Shown here: positions 42,883-50,906 of the stretch, in pieces
How the letters are laid out: each line of letters starts with the position of its first letter
Numbering within the stretch: the first letter of the stretch is position 1
Source: Duganella sp. sic0402
Lineage (GTDB): Bacteria > Pseudomonadota > Gammaproteobacteria > Burkholderiales > Burkholderiaceae_D
Assembly: GCF_019219065.1 (NCBI RefSeq)
Contig: NZ_JAHUWK010000012.1
Location: 1-64,000, forward strand
Direction: 5' to 3'
DNA length: 64,000 nt
Translations under genes and position numbers: made by a program
The notes under the pieces: generated by a model
What the model saw: only the letters and a program-made list of their open reading frames with translations
Told to the model about the DNA's origin: nothing
Database searches by the model: none

Positions 42883-42933
42883 TGATTACGCCATTTTTGG
42901 ATCAATCCATCCCATTATACCCTCTTTATCCCA
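42883..42933 (+). promoter_or_regulatory. 51-bp operator module, copy B (upstream of the SDR operon)
   Basis: Contains TTGGATCAATCCA (a TGGAT-CA-ATCCA dyad) followed by the shared TTTATCCCA. It begins at the base next to the LysR start and ends 75 bases before the SDR start. Confidence 0.65.
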
Positions 42934-43008
42934 CCGTTAAATTAGCTGAAGATACGCTCATCGCAATCGCAACCGACGCGAAGTGAGCGTCTTGAACAGG
43001 AGATGGAC

Positions 43009-43740
43009 ATGAACAAAGGTACTGCAGTAGTCACCGGCGCGGCCACCGGCATCGGCCAAGCTTATGCGCAACGACTGGCCGCCGACGGCTTCGATATCGC
43101 CGTGGCCGACATGAGTGACGCCAGCGCCACCCGCGCCCTGGTGGAAGCGGAAGGGCGCCAATTCTATTCCGCTGTGGTTGACGTCAGCTCGCCTGCTTCG
43201 ACGCTGCAATTTGCCAAGGATGTCGCTGCCAACCTCGGCCCAGTCACCGCCCTGGTCAACAACGCCGGCATCTACCCATGGAAATCGTTCGCTGAAACCG
43301 ACTACGACATGTGGCGCAAAGTTATCGGCGTCAATCTCGATGGCGCCTTCCTGATGTCCAAGGCGTTTGTGCCTGGCATGGTGGAGCGCAAGCACGGCCG
43401 GATCGTCAACGTGGCCAGCAGCTCGCTGTGGCTGAATGTTCCGGACATGACGGCGTACATCGCCAGCAAAGGCGGCGTGGTTGGTTTCACGCGGGCTTTG
43501 GCCAGCGAGGTTGGCAAGGATGGCATTACCGTGAACGTGATTTCGCCGGGCCTGACCAACACCAAATCGATGCGCGGCACCAATGAAGAGATCTTCGACT
43601 ACCTGCCGAAATTGCAGGCGATTCCACGCATGATTGAACCAGGTGATCTGGTCGGCGTGGTGTCCTTCCTTTGCTCCGCCGACTCCGCATTTGTTACCGG
43701 TCAGACCATCATCGCCGATGGCGGCCAAGCACGTATCTAA
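43009..43740 (+). CDS. Short-chain dehydrogenase/reductase
   Basis: The ATG at 43009 suits the CAGGAGA site (an ATG at 43003 lies inside it), giving 243 residues. Classical SDR motifs: TGAATGIG at residues 9-16, NNAG in LVNNAGIYPW, catalytic Ser in VASSSLW and YIASKGG (Tyr-x-x-x-Lys, about residue 148). The closing part TGQTIIADGGQ is typical. It leads an SDR-OYE-pirin-isochorismatase operon. The substrate is probably a carbonyl compound. The cofactor is unclear: the ADMSD acidic residue after strand 2 favours NAD. Confidence 0.88.
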   Translation: MNKGTAVVTGAATGIGQAYAQRLAADGFDIAVADMSDASATRALVEAEGRQFYSAVVDVSSPASTLQFAKDVAANLGPVTALVNNAGIYPWKSFAETDYDMWRKVIGVNLDGAFLMSKAFVPGMVERKHGRIVNVASSSLWLNVPDMTAYIASKGGVVGFTRALASEVGKDGITVNVISPGLTNTKSMRGTNEEIFDYLPKLQAIPRMIEPGDLVGVVSFLCSADSAFVTGQTIIADGGQARI

Positions 43741-43762
43741 CGCACATTTTAAGGAAAATACC

Positions 43763-44821
43763 ATGAGCAATACTCTCACTCCAGTACGCATCGGCCGCTA
43801 CGATCTTCGCAACCGCCTGGTGATGGCACCGATGACCCGTTCGCGTGCCGGCGACGATGGCATCGCCAGCGACCTGACCGTCACCTACTACGCGCAGCGT
43901 GCCAGTGCCGGCCTGATCATTAGTGAAGGCGTATTCCCTTCCGCGCTGGGCAAAGGTTATGTGCACACCCCTGGCATCGAGACGCCTGAACAGGTCGCGG
44001 CCTGGAAAAAAGTGGCCGATGCCGTGCACGAACGTGGTGGCCGTATCTTCATGCAGATGATGCATTCCGGCCGCATTTCCCATCCGTCGCTGCTCAATGG
44101 CGAAACGCCAGTGGCGCCATCGGCCATCAAACCAGCCGGCCAGGCCTGGACCAGCGCCGGTCAGGTTGACTTCGTCGAGCCACGCGCCCTGACGACCGCC
44201 GAAGTGGCAGGTGTGATCGACGACTACCGCCAGGCGACCCGCCGCGCGCTCGAAGCCGGCTTCGATGGTGTTGAGTTGCATGCCGCCTCCGGTTACCTGC
44301 CTGAGCAATTCCTGTCGTCCGGCAGCAATCAGCGGCAAGACCAATATGGCGGCTCGGTGGAGAACCGTGCACGCTTTGTGTTGGAAACGCTGGATGCGAT
44401 GATCGCGGAAGCCGGTGCAGATCGTGTCGGCATCAAGATCTCGCCAGAGATGAATTACAACAGCATTACCGATGCCGATCCGCAGCAAACCTACCGTTAT
44501 CTGGTGGAGCAATTGCGGGGCAAAGGCTTGGCCTATTTGCACGTTGCCCTGTTCGGTACTCAGACCGACTACCACAGCATCCTGCGCTCACTGTTTGGCG
44601 GCACCTATCTGATGGGCAGCGGCTTGACACAACAGCTCGCCGAGAGCGTTCTCGCAGAAGGCAAGGCTGACGCTACCGTATTCGGCGCTGCCTTCCTGGC
44701 CAATCCGGATCTGCCGGAACGCTTCCGTCAAGGCGCCGCGCTGAACGAAGCGGACCGCAATACCTTCTTTGCACCGCCGACAGCCCAGGGTTATATCGAC
44801 TATCCAACGCTGGCCGCGTAA
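43763..44821 (+). CDS. Old Yellow Enzyme-family alkene reductase (NemA-like)
   Basis: A 352-residue FMN flavoenzyme with AAGGAAA site. APMTRSRA (residues 22-29), MQMMHSGRISHPS, ELHAASGYLPEQFLSSGSNQR (substrate-binding His with the following Asn equivalent) and YGGSVENRARF show the OYE family. NemA-like enzymes reduce N-ethylmaleimide, nitro-esters and alpha,beta-unsaturated carbonyls with NAD(P)H. It is second in the operon, and with the flanking pirin it points to quinone or electrophile detoxification. Confidence 0.88.
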   Translation: MSNTLTPVRIGRYDLRNRLVMAPMTRSRAGDDGIASDLTVTYYAQRASAGLIISEGVFPSALGKGYVHTPGIETPEQVAAWKKVADAVHERGGRIFMQMMHSGRISHPSLLNGETPVAPSAIKPAGQAWTSAGQVDFVEPRALTTAEVAGVIDDYRQATRRALEAGFDGVELHAASGYLPEQFLSSGSNQRQDQYGGSVENRARFVLETLDAMIAEAGADRVGIKISPEMNYNSITDADPQQTYRYLVEQLRGKGLAYLHVALFGTQTDYHSILRSLFGGTYLMGSGLTQQLAESVLAEGKADATVFGAAFLANPDLPERFRQGAALNEADRNTFFAPPTAQGYIDYPTLAA

Positions 44822-44852
44822 GTCGCCCAGCAAAAAAAGGAAAGGCACCATC

Positions 44853-45680
44853 ATGAGCACCACTATCGTCCGCATGCAGCAAGCCAGCCGTGGCAGCCAA
44901 TTCCGTGCTGTCCGTCTGCATGGCGCAGATCCAGCGCAACTCGATCCCTTCATGGGCATCGACCATGCATGGATGAGCGCTCCGACATTTCCACCGCATC
45001 CCCATGCCGGCTTTTCGGCGGTGACCTATCTGTTTCAGGACTCTGAAACGGATATCGCCAATCAAGACTCGCTGGGCAACTGCGTCATGATTAAGCCGGG
45101 TGCTCTGCATTGGACGGCGGCCGGGCGCGGAGTGGTGCATCAGGAGGACCCGGCAATTCTGGGCCGCACCACCCATCTGCTGCAGATCTTCATCAATCTG
45201 CCACAGCATAAGCAGAACGATGCACCGTTCGCCTTGACGCTGGCAGCGGAAGATGTGCCAGTGGTGCAGCAACCTGGCGTAACCATCCGCGTTCCACTTG
45301 GCAGCTATGGCGATCACCACTCGCCGTTGACGCCGCCAACGGAGGTCACGCTGCTCGATGTGTTCCTGGACGCCGGTGCGGCCTTCACGCTGCCGGTCGC
45401 AGCCGGCCAACGCGCCTTCTTCATGCCGATATCGGGCGACGCTGAACTCGATGGCCAGCCATTTGGTCTTGACGACCTGGGCGCACCGATTCTGGCGCCA
45501 GGCGCTACCGCGACCAACCACCAACTAGTGGCCAAGGAAGGCGGCGCCCAGATTGCTGTGTTTATCGGCCAACCACTTGATCAACCCGTACTTTCCAACG
45601 GGCCGATGGCTTTTGCTACCAGAGAGAGCCTGAATGCGGCAGCCGCCGCCTACCACCGTGGCGATATGGGAAATCTGTAA
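44853..45680 (+). CDS. Pirin family protein
   Basis: The ATG at 44853 follows AAGGAAA and gives 275 residues. Metal-binding His residues of the N-terminal cupin are in FPPHPHAGFSAVTYL (about residues 47-61) and the Glu/His of RGVVHQED, with NLPQHKQ in the middle and a C-terminal cupin with APILAPGATATNHQLV. Some bacterial pirins have quercetinase activity; others act as redox-sensing partners. The role here is not established, but its place in an operon with OYE and SDR is a recurring combination. Confidence 0.88.
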   Translation: MSTTIVRMQQASRGSQFRAVRLHGADPAQLDPFMGIDHAWMSAPTFPPHPHAGFSAVTYLFQDSETDIANQDSLGNCVMIKPGALHWTAAGRGVVHQEDPAILGRTTHLLQIFINLPQHKQNDAPFALTLAAEDVPVVQQPGVTIRVPLGSYGDHHSPLTPPTEVTLLDVFLDAGAAFTLPVAAGQRAFFMPISGDAELDGQPFGLDDLGAPILAPGATATNHQLVAKEGGAQIAVFIGQPLDQPVLSNGPMAFATRESLNAAAAAYHRGDMGNL

Positions 45681-45712
45681 ACATCGCCACCCAACCACTT
45701 AGGAGAACTGCC

Positions 45713-46318
45713 ATGAAAGTAGAACGTTTTACCGCTGAAAATACCGCGCTGCTGCTGATCGACCACCAGGTAGGCACCATGCAGCTGATCAAAAACATCG
45801 ATAAGGAACTCGCTGCCAAGCAATCGATCGCTTTGGCCAAAATGGCGAAAATTCTAAACCTGCCAACCATCATCACGTCGAGCCAGGAGGATCGTGCACA
45901 AGGCCCGATTCTGCCGGAAATCGCCGAAATCCTGCCAGAAGCACACGCCGCCCGCGTCAAACGTCCAGGCGTCGTCAATGCCTGGGCTTATCCTGAATTC
46001 CGCGATGCGGTGCTGGCCACCGGTCGCAAAAACCTGATCATGGCCGGCGTCACCACCGACGTGTGCCTGATATTCCCATCCATCGATGCGGCGCAGGAGG
46101 GCTTCAACGTACAGGCGGTGATGGATGCGTCGGGTTCGCCAAGCGACCTGTCCGAGGAATTCTCGCGTCAACGCATGCATGACGCTGGCGTGGTGTTGAC
46201 CGCCACAAATACCCTGATGGCGGAAATCGCCCAGGATTGGTCGACACCTAATGGCCAACAGCTAATTACCTTGCTGTTCACCGACGTTTTCCCTGCGCTT
46301 GGTGCGGGCATCGCGTAA
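45713..46318 (+). CDS. Isochorismatase-family hydrolase
   Basis: A 201-residue cysteine hydrolase. LLLIDHQVG holds the catalytic Asp (about residue 18), the Lys is in ARVKRPGVVNAW (read as RVKRPG) and the Cys in VTTDVCLIFP (about 118), the standard triad. It resembles YcaC-like members with unknown substrate. It is last in the operon (32 bases after pirin). Only IS remnants follow. Confidence 0.85.
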   Translation: MKVERFTAENTALLLIDHQVGTMQLIKNIDKELAAKQSIALAKMAKILNLPTIITSSQEDRAQGPILPEIAEILPEAHAARVKRPGVVNAWAYPEFRDAVLATGRKNLIMAGVTTDVCLIFPSIDAAQEGFNVQAVMDASGSPSDLSEEFSRQRMHDAGVVLTATNTLMAEIAQDWSTPNGQQLITLLFTDVFPALGAGIA

Positions 46319-46404
46319 CCGGACATACAGGGCAAAGGAAGTCCAGACTTCGTCTGCCCGGTTTTCTTCGGAAATGGACTTGAATATGAATACCTCCAAC
46401 TCGC

Positions 46405-46529
46405 AGATCGCTTCGGATGTCCGCGATCAAGAACCTGCTTGACCGCAGCGACCTTAAATTCTTCCGTGTAACGCTTCCCACTCATGATTTCTCCTTTGCC
46501 TAAATTATGGCTCAGGAGTGTCTAGCAGA
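46405..46529 (-). mobile_element. IS3-family remnant (left end and first codons of orfA)
   Basis: Minus strand: an end sequence GACACTCCTGAGCCATAA, a GGAGAAA site and MSGKRYTEEFKVAAVKQVLD, the opening of IS3-type OrfA transposases. The frame then loses similarity after about 24 residues and no orfB exists. It abuts the IS21 fragment to its right. Confidence 0.7.
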
Positions 46530-46543
46530 CTCGTGGCGATTCA

Positions 46544-46675
46544 TTCCAGCTTTCTGCGCTCCTGAAGGCCGGAGCGGCGCAATCACGCAAGCAGCGGCGT
46601 ACGCTGAACCAGATCCATGAAGACTTGAAGGAATTGGGATTCGTGGGGTCTTGCGACAGGGGCGCAGTGCTCGAT
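46544..46675 (+). mobile_element. istA: IS21-family istA fragment
   Basis: One frame reads LSALLKAG then SRKQRRTLNQIHEDLKELGF and GSCDRGAV, homologous to residues about 64-104 of the IstA fragment at 41013 (about 26 of 41 positions alike). It differs enough to be from another IS21 copy. It lacks a start and ends within a stop-rich stretch. The rest of the 592-base gap (46676-46910) holds only the promoter region of the tannase gene with the motif at 46757 and a hairpin. Confidence 0.75.
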
Positions 46676-46756
46676 ATTATCTGGCTATCTAATAAGTAAA
46701 ATGAAACACTTCCATTGGTCAAAGCAACGAATGCTAGAAATACAGCGTTGGAAAAC

Positions 46757-46769
46757 AACGATAAGCAGA
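46757..46769. promoter_or_regulatory. Candidate gal-regulon motif upstream of the subtype B tannase
   Basis: AACGATAAGCAGA is identical over 13 bases to the site at the galD/galR promoters (52101-52113, opposite strand). After that it continues AAGC instead of TTAG. It lies 142 bases before the tannase start. Confidence 0.4.
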
Positions 46770-46857
46770 AAGCACGGCGCAAGAAGCTAAACGCAATGAT
46801 TGAGTTGTACGCCACCAATATACTTCCCATCAACATTTCGCTAACGAGATGTAAAAG

Positions 46858-46872
46858 CCGCTTGTTAAGCGG
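46858..46872. other. Hairpin in the tannase 5' region
   Basis: CCGCTT and AAGCGG form a 6-base stem with a 3-base loop, 39 bases ahead of the tannase start. It has no T-tract. A role in the leader is unknown. Confidence 0.3.
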
Positions 46873-46910
46873 AACGATAAAAACAAACTTGATGAGATTG
46901 GAGACTCTAC

Positions 46911-48599
46911 ATGATACGCACGACTATAGGCGCTTGCCTACTGATGTCGCTGGCCGCTTGCGGCTCGGACAACGGACCCGACAACGTCACGCCGGTAACA
47001 CCGTCCCCGCCTGCCATCCCGGTCGGCGCTTACGATAGCGCGCTGGCTTTCGACAAGACCAAATACACCTCTATCAACGTCATCATCGACGGGGTGAATA
47101 CGCCAGTGCGCTGGTACAAGGAGGTGTGCTATGTCGGCAAGCCGGTGCTGATGGCAGCCACTCAGACCGGTATGTTCGGCACCTCCACCCTGGCCAATCC
47201 GCAGTGCGGCTACCAGAGTATGAATATCTTTGTGCCCGAAAGCGTTGCGACCAGCCAGGAGGCCGCCATCTACTTTGCTGTGAACAACTCCGGCTGGATG
47301 GCAAGCTATATCAAGGCCAGCATCACCGATGGCGCCACGTTTAACAGCAGCACCAGCAATGTCGGCGCCGCCATCAAAGCAGGCTATATCTATATCGACG
47401 TCGCCACGCGCGGGCGCGGCATCATCGCTGCCGATGGTAGTTATCCTGGCAAGGCACCTGCCGCGATCGTCGACGCCAAGGCTGCCGTACGCTACTTGCG
47501 CCTCAACGACGCCGCCATGCCGGGCAATGCTAACCACATCGTGGTGAATGGTACCAGCGGCGGTGGCGGCTTGTCCGCCGCGCTGGGTGCCACGGGCAAC
47601 AACGCCGACTACTTATCCTACTTAGCAGCCATCGGCGCGGCAGGCGTGACGTCGACAGGAACCAGCATCCTGCATGACGATGTATTGGCAATCAACGCGT
47701 ATTGTCCAATCACGGACTTGGGCAACGCAGACTTGCATTACGAGTGGCTGTACAACATCCTTAACACGCGCCAGACGCTAGGCAGCTTACCGAATTCGAG
47801 CGGCAGCTCAACGCTGATGGCGAAGTTCGTCGCTTACCAGGCAACACTTGGCTTGAAAAATTCCAGTGGTGTGGCTCTGACAGCCACCACCATGCTGGAA
47901 ACCGTAAAACAGGAGGTCATACGCTCTGCTGAAACCTATCTGGCATCCGGCGGCAAGATACCTGGCTTGGGTGAGGTAATGACCTATAGTGCTGGAATGG
48001 GGCCGGCCGCAACTACCAAAACCTATGTCAACGATTGGATCGCGGTGGACAACGGCACAAAAAAAGTGACCTCGCTGGATATGGAGAAGTATCTGAAGTT
48101 TGTCGCCACCCAAGCCACACTAAAGACCACGCCGGCCTTCGACCAGACCGGATTGACCGTGACCGGCGCCACTGGCGAGTCCAATATGTTCGGAACCTCC
48201 ACGCAGATCTATTCCAACTTCACCGAGTACAGCTGGGATAATAATGATGTCGCAGGTGATGGCATCGGTTACAAAGATACCGGCTATTCGTGGACACAGT
48301 ATGCTGCGCTGTCGAGCACCAATGTGCTGGCCCAAGTCAAGCTGATCAACCCGATGGCATATATCGGTGGAACCAGCACCACATCTCCGTACTGGTATGT
48401 GCGTGCAGGCACCCGCGACCGCGATACATCCTTTACCGTGTCGCTGAACCTCAGCCGCGCATTGGCGGCGGACAGCAAGGTCCAGGATATCAACTATCGC
48501 TTAGCCTGGGACCAACCACACGCAGGCAATTACGATGTCCCGGAGGCGATGGCCTGGATCGCCCAGACGTTGAAAGCGGCGGCTGCCAAAGGGCTGTAA
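46911..48599 (+). CDS. Subtype B (lactobacillar-type) tannase, lipoprotein
   Basis: A 562-residue lipoprotein (MSLAACGSD, lipid Cys17). It has an alpha/beta-hydrolase core with the nucleophile in VNGTSGGGG (Ser about residue 219), an inserted lid (about 290-440), a likely Asp in RAGTRDRDTS, and His in WDQPHAGNYDVPEA (about 543). YWVNNSGWM-like sequence (FAVNNSGWMASYIK) and MNIFVPE are shared with bacterial subtype B tannases (TanB/TanLp1). These hydrolyse galloyl esters to gallate. It is followed by a clear terminator and lies at the edge of the gallate island. Assignment to tannase rather than a related esterase is strengthened by the gallate pathway beside it. Confidence 0.8.
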   Translation: MIRTTIGACLLMSLAACGSDNGPDNVTPVTPSPPAIPVGAYDSALAFDKTKYTSINVIIDGVNTPVRWYKEVCYVGKPVLMAATQTGMFGTSTLANPQCGYQSMNIFVPESVATSQEAAIYFAVNNSGWMASYIKASITDGATFNSSTSNVGAAIKAGYIYIDVATRGRGIIAADGSYPGKAPAAIVDAKAAVRYLRLNDAAMPGNANHIVVNGTSGGGGLSAALGATGNNADYLSYLAAIGAAGVTSTGTSILHDDVLAINAYCPITDLGNADLHYEWLYNILNTRQTLGSLPNSSGSSTLMAKFVAYQATLGLKNSSGVALTATTMLETVKQEVIRSAETYLASGGKIPGLGEVMTYSAGMGPAATTKTYVNDWIAVDNGTKKVTSLDMEKYLKFVATQATLKTTPAFDQTGLTVTGATGESNMFGTSTQIYSNFTEYSWDNNDVAGDGIGYKDTGYSWTQYAALSSTNVLAQVKLINPMAYIGGTSTTSPYWYVRAGTRDRDTSFTVSLNLSRALAADSKVQDINYRLAWDQPHAGNYDVPEAMAWIAQTLKAAAAKGL

Positions 48600-48605
48600 T
48601 GAAAA

Positions 48606-48630
48606 CGGCATCGCGAGCGATGCCGGTTTT
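48606..48630 (+). terminator. Rho-independent terminator of the tannase gene
   Basis: CGGCATCGC and GCGATGCCG form a strong stem around a tight loop, followed by GTTTTT, seven bases after the stop. Confidence 0.9.
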
Positions 48631-48656
48631 TCGTATAACAAGAGGATTAAGAGCGG

Positions 48657-49100
48657 CTATTTGTAGAAGCCTGAACCGACAATCAGGTCACCCTGCCGTT
48701 CAATATACGACTTCTTATCCTGCATATTCTGGGTCTTGGGATTGGTCCACTTATACTCAACCCAGCCGCTGCCTTGGGTGGTGGCGATACGCACCATTTC
48801 CCTATTAAAGTATTTGCCATCCATATCTCTAACGTCGATCATATCCTTGCCTTCGGTGCGAGGACTACCGGGATTGCAGATCATCTTGGCACGTATGTCA
48901 TGCACATACACATAGCGGTCGTCAGTGCGAAAACCCTTTGCCGGGTCGGCAAAATCCACGCAGGCTTTTGCGATGCCGTTCGCCTTGATGTAAGCCGATG
49001 CCTTCTTGACCAGGTCTTTCGCATCCTCTTCCTGACCTGCGCAGGCCATAGCCGATACCCCAGCCAAGATGGCCAGGACTGTGATGTTTTTATAGTTCAT
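48657..49100 (-). CDS. Secreted single-cache-domain protein
   Basis: A 147-residue protein with signal peptide (VLAILAGVSAMACAGQ). The remainder has a long N-terminal helix (EDAKDLVKKASAYIKANG), RYVYVHDIRAKMICNPGSP and GWVEYKWTNP, which is the single cache (sCache_2) sensor fold normally attached to chemoreceptors. Here it is free-standing with no membrane or signalling domain. It is located at the 3' end of the gal genes on the same strand, 61 bases after ligK. A periplasmic aromatic-acid-binding role is a guess. Confidence 0.72.
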   Translation of the reverse strand: MNYKNITVLAILAGVSAMACAGQEEDAKDLVKKASAYIKANGIAKACVDFADPAKGFRTDDRYVYVHDIRAKMICNPGSPRTEGKDMIDVRDMDGKYFNREMVRIATTQGSGWVEYKWTNPKTQNMQDKKSYIERQGDLIVGSGFYK

Positions 49101-49161
49101 TTTGTCCCCATTGATTTTATAGTGTTCCTTGAGGGCCGCAAGGATACGGTTTGCTTTGCTA

Positions 49162-49860
49162 TCAATCGATATATTTGAGACCGGCTTGTTCCAGCGGACC
49201 GCGCATGTTGTACATGTCTAGCCCCAGTACACCTGCCGCCAGCCTGGCGCGCTTTTCACCTTCCAGATCTTCGCGTTTCTGTGCAATGCTGGCCACCCGC
49301 GCCACATCGGCGGCGGGCACAATTACCACACCGTCATCGTCGGCGATCACTGCATCGCCAGGGTGCACCAGGGAACCGGCGCACAGCACCGGGATATTGA
49401 CCGATCCCAGCGTGGACTTGATCGTGCCTTTCGCGCTGACGCATTTGCTCCAGACCGGGAAACCCATCTCCTTCAGGATGCGGACATCACGCACGCCGGC
49501 GTCGATGATCAGTGCCTTGGCGCCACGCGCCATGAAACTGGTCGCCAGCAGATCGCCGAAGTAACCGTCGGTGCATTCGGCGGTGATGGCGGCCACCACG
49601 ATGTCGCCGGGTTGGATCTGTTCCGCCACCACATGCATCATCCAGTTGTCGCCGGGGTGAAGCAACACTGTGACGGCGGTGCCGGCCACCAGTTGATCCG
49701 GCTGGATGGGACGCATATACGGCTTCATCAAGCCTACGCGCCCCATGGCCTCGTGCACAGTGGCGCTGCCGAATTGGCCGAGATGATCGACATGCCCACG
49801 CTCGGCACGCAAGATATGTCGTTTGACGACACCCAGCTGGTTCATTAGTGGCGTGTTCAT
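49162..49860 (-). CDS. ligK: 4-carboxy-4-hydroxy-2-oxoadipate aldolase
   Basis: A 232-residue RraA-fold class II pyruvate aldolase. IIDAGVRDVRILKEMGFPVW contains the Arg-Asp pair that binds metal and pyruvate. ECTDGYFGDLLATS and DGVVIVPA match LigK/GalC/ProA. It splits 4-carboxy-4-hydroxy-2-oxoadipate into pyruvate and oxaloacetate and can decarboxylate oxaloacetate, the last step of gallate and protocatechuate 4,5-cleavage. The start overlaps the hydratase stop by ATGA, so it is the last gene of the galD-ligJ-ligK unit. Confidence 0.92.
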   Translation of the reverse strand: MNTPLMNQLGVVKRHILRAERGHVDHLGQFGSATVHEAMGRVGLMKPYMRPIQPDQLVAGTAVTVLLHPGDNWMMHVVAEQIQPGDIVVAAITAECTDGYFGDLLATSFMARGAKALIIDAGVRDVRILKEMGFPVWSKCVSAKGTIKSTLGSVNIPVLCAGSLVHPGDAVIADDDGVVIVPAADVARVASIAQKREDLEGEKRARLAAGVLGLDMYNMRGPLEQAGLKYID

Positions 49861-50894
49861 AATCCCTGCTCCTTCAGTGCGGCGTCCAGGCGTGGGAACA
49901 CATGGCGCGCGTTGTCTTCAAAAATGGCGCGACGGTCAGCGTCGCTGATAGCGGCTGCTTCGATGTAGCGTTTGGTATCGTCGTAGTAGTTGCCGGTTTC
50001 AGGATCGATGCCGCGTACTGCGCCAATCATTTCGGACGCGAATAGTACATTCTTGACCGGCATTACCTTGGTCAGCAGGTCGATGCCCGGCTGGTGATAG
50101 ACGCAGGTATCGAAGAAAATGTTGTTCAGCAGGTGCTCGCTCAGCAGCGGTTTCTTCATCTCTTGCGCTAAGCCACGGAATCGCCCCCAGTGATACGGCA
50201 CTGCGCCGCCACCATGTGGAATCAGGAATTTGAGATCCGGAAAGTCTTTGAACAGATCGCTGGTCAAGCATTGCATAAAGGCGGTGGTGTCCGCATTCAG
50301 ATAATGTGCGCCAGTGGTGTGGAAGCACGGGTTGCAGCTGGTGCTGACATGGATCATCGCTGGGATGCCGTATTCGACCATCTTCTCGTAGATCGGATAC
50401 CAGGACTTGTCCGACAGCGGTGGCGCGTTCCAATGACCGCCCGATGGATCTGGATTAAGGTTGATGCCGACCATGCCGTATTCTTTGACGCATCGCTCCA
50501 GTTCGGGAATGCAGCTGGCGGGATCAGCTCCCGGCGATTGCGGCAGCATGGCTGCGCCGATGAAGTGCTCCGGGAACAGCTGCGCCACACGCGCGCACAG
50601 TTCGTTGCAGATCGCTGCCCAGGTGGCACTGGTGTTGAAGTCACCGATGTGGTGTGCCATGAAGCTGGCGCGCGGCGAGAAGATGGTGAGGTCGGAACCG
50701 CGCTCTTTCATCAAGCGTAGCTGGTTAGCTTCAATCGACTCACGCAGCTCGTCGTCGCTAATGTCCAGTTCTGCGACTTTCGGTCCCAGCTCAGGTGTGT
50801 TCAAATTGGCAATTTGTCGATTGCGCCAATCTTCAAGCGCCTTAGGCGCGGTGGTGTAATGACCGTGGCAATCGATGATCAGTGGTTTGCGCAT
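49857..50894 (-). CDS. ligJ: 4-oxalomesaconate hydratase, LigJ type
   Basis: A 345-residue amidohydrolase-family protein. The His-x-His metal motif is in IDCHGHYTT (residues 9-12), further ligands in AMIHVS, LIPHGGGAVPYHWGR and FASEMIGAVRG. This is the LigJ type (metallo-amidohydrolase), not the PIG-L-type GalB known from Pseudomonas putida. It hydrates 4-oxalomesaconate to 4-carboxy-4-hydroxy-2-oxoadipate. It is 12 bases after galD and coupled to ligK. Confidence 0.9.
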   Translation of the reverse strand: MRKPLIIDCHGHYTTAPKALEDWRNRQIANLNTPELGPKVAELDISDDELRESIEANQLRLMKERGSDLTIFSPRASFMAHHIGDFNTSATWAAICNELCARVAQLFPEHFIGAAMLPQSPGADPASCIPELERCVKEYGMVGINLNPDPSGGHWNAPPLSDKSWYPIYEKMVEYGIPAMIHVSTSCNPCFHTTGAHYLNADTTAFMQCLTSDLFKDFPDLKFLIPHGGGAVPYHWGRFRGLAQEMKKPLLSEHLLNNIFFDTCVYHQPGIDLLTKVMPVKNVLFASEMIGAVRGIDPETGNYYDDTKRYIEAAAISDADRRAIFEDNARHVFPRLDAALKEQGL

Positions 50895-50906
50895 GAAATG
50901 TCCTTG

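Noticed and set aside
46168..46485. A 105-codon gene on the minus strand
   Set aside because: Only the first 24 codons match an IS3 OrfA; the rest is antisense to the isochorismatase gene, so it is a transposase remnant.
40907..46675. A composite transposon bounded by IS21 copies
   Set aside because: The two fragments are diverged and truncated, without intact terminal ends or target duplications seen.
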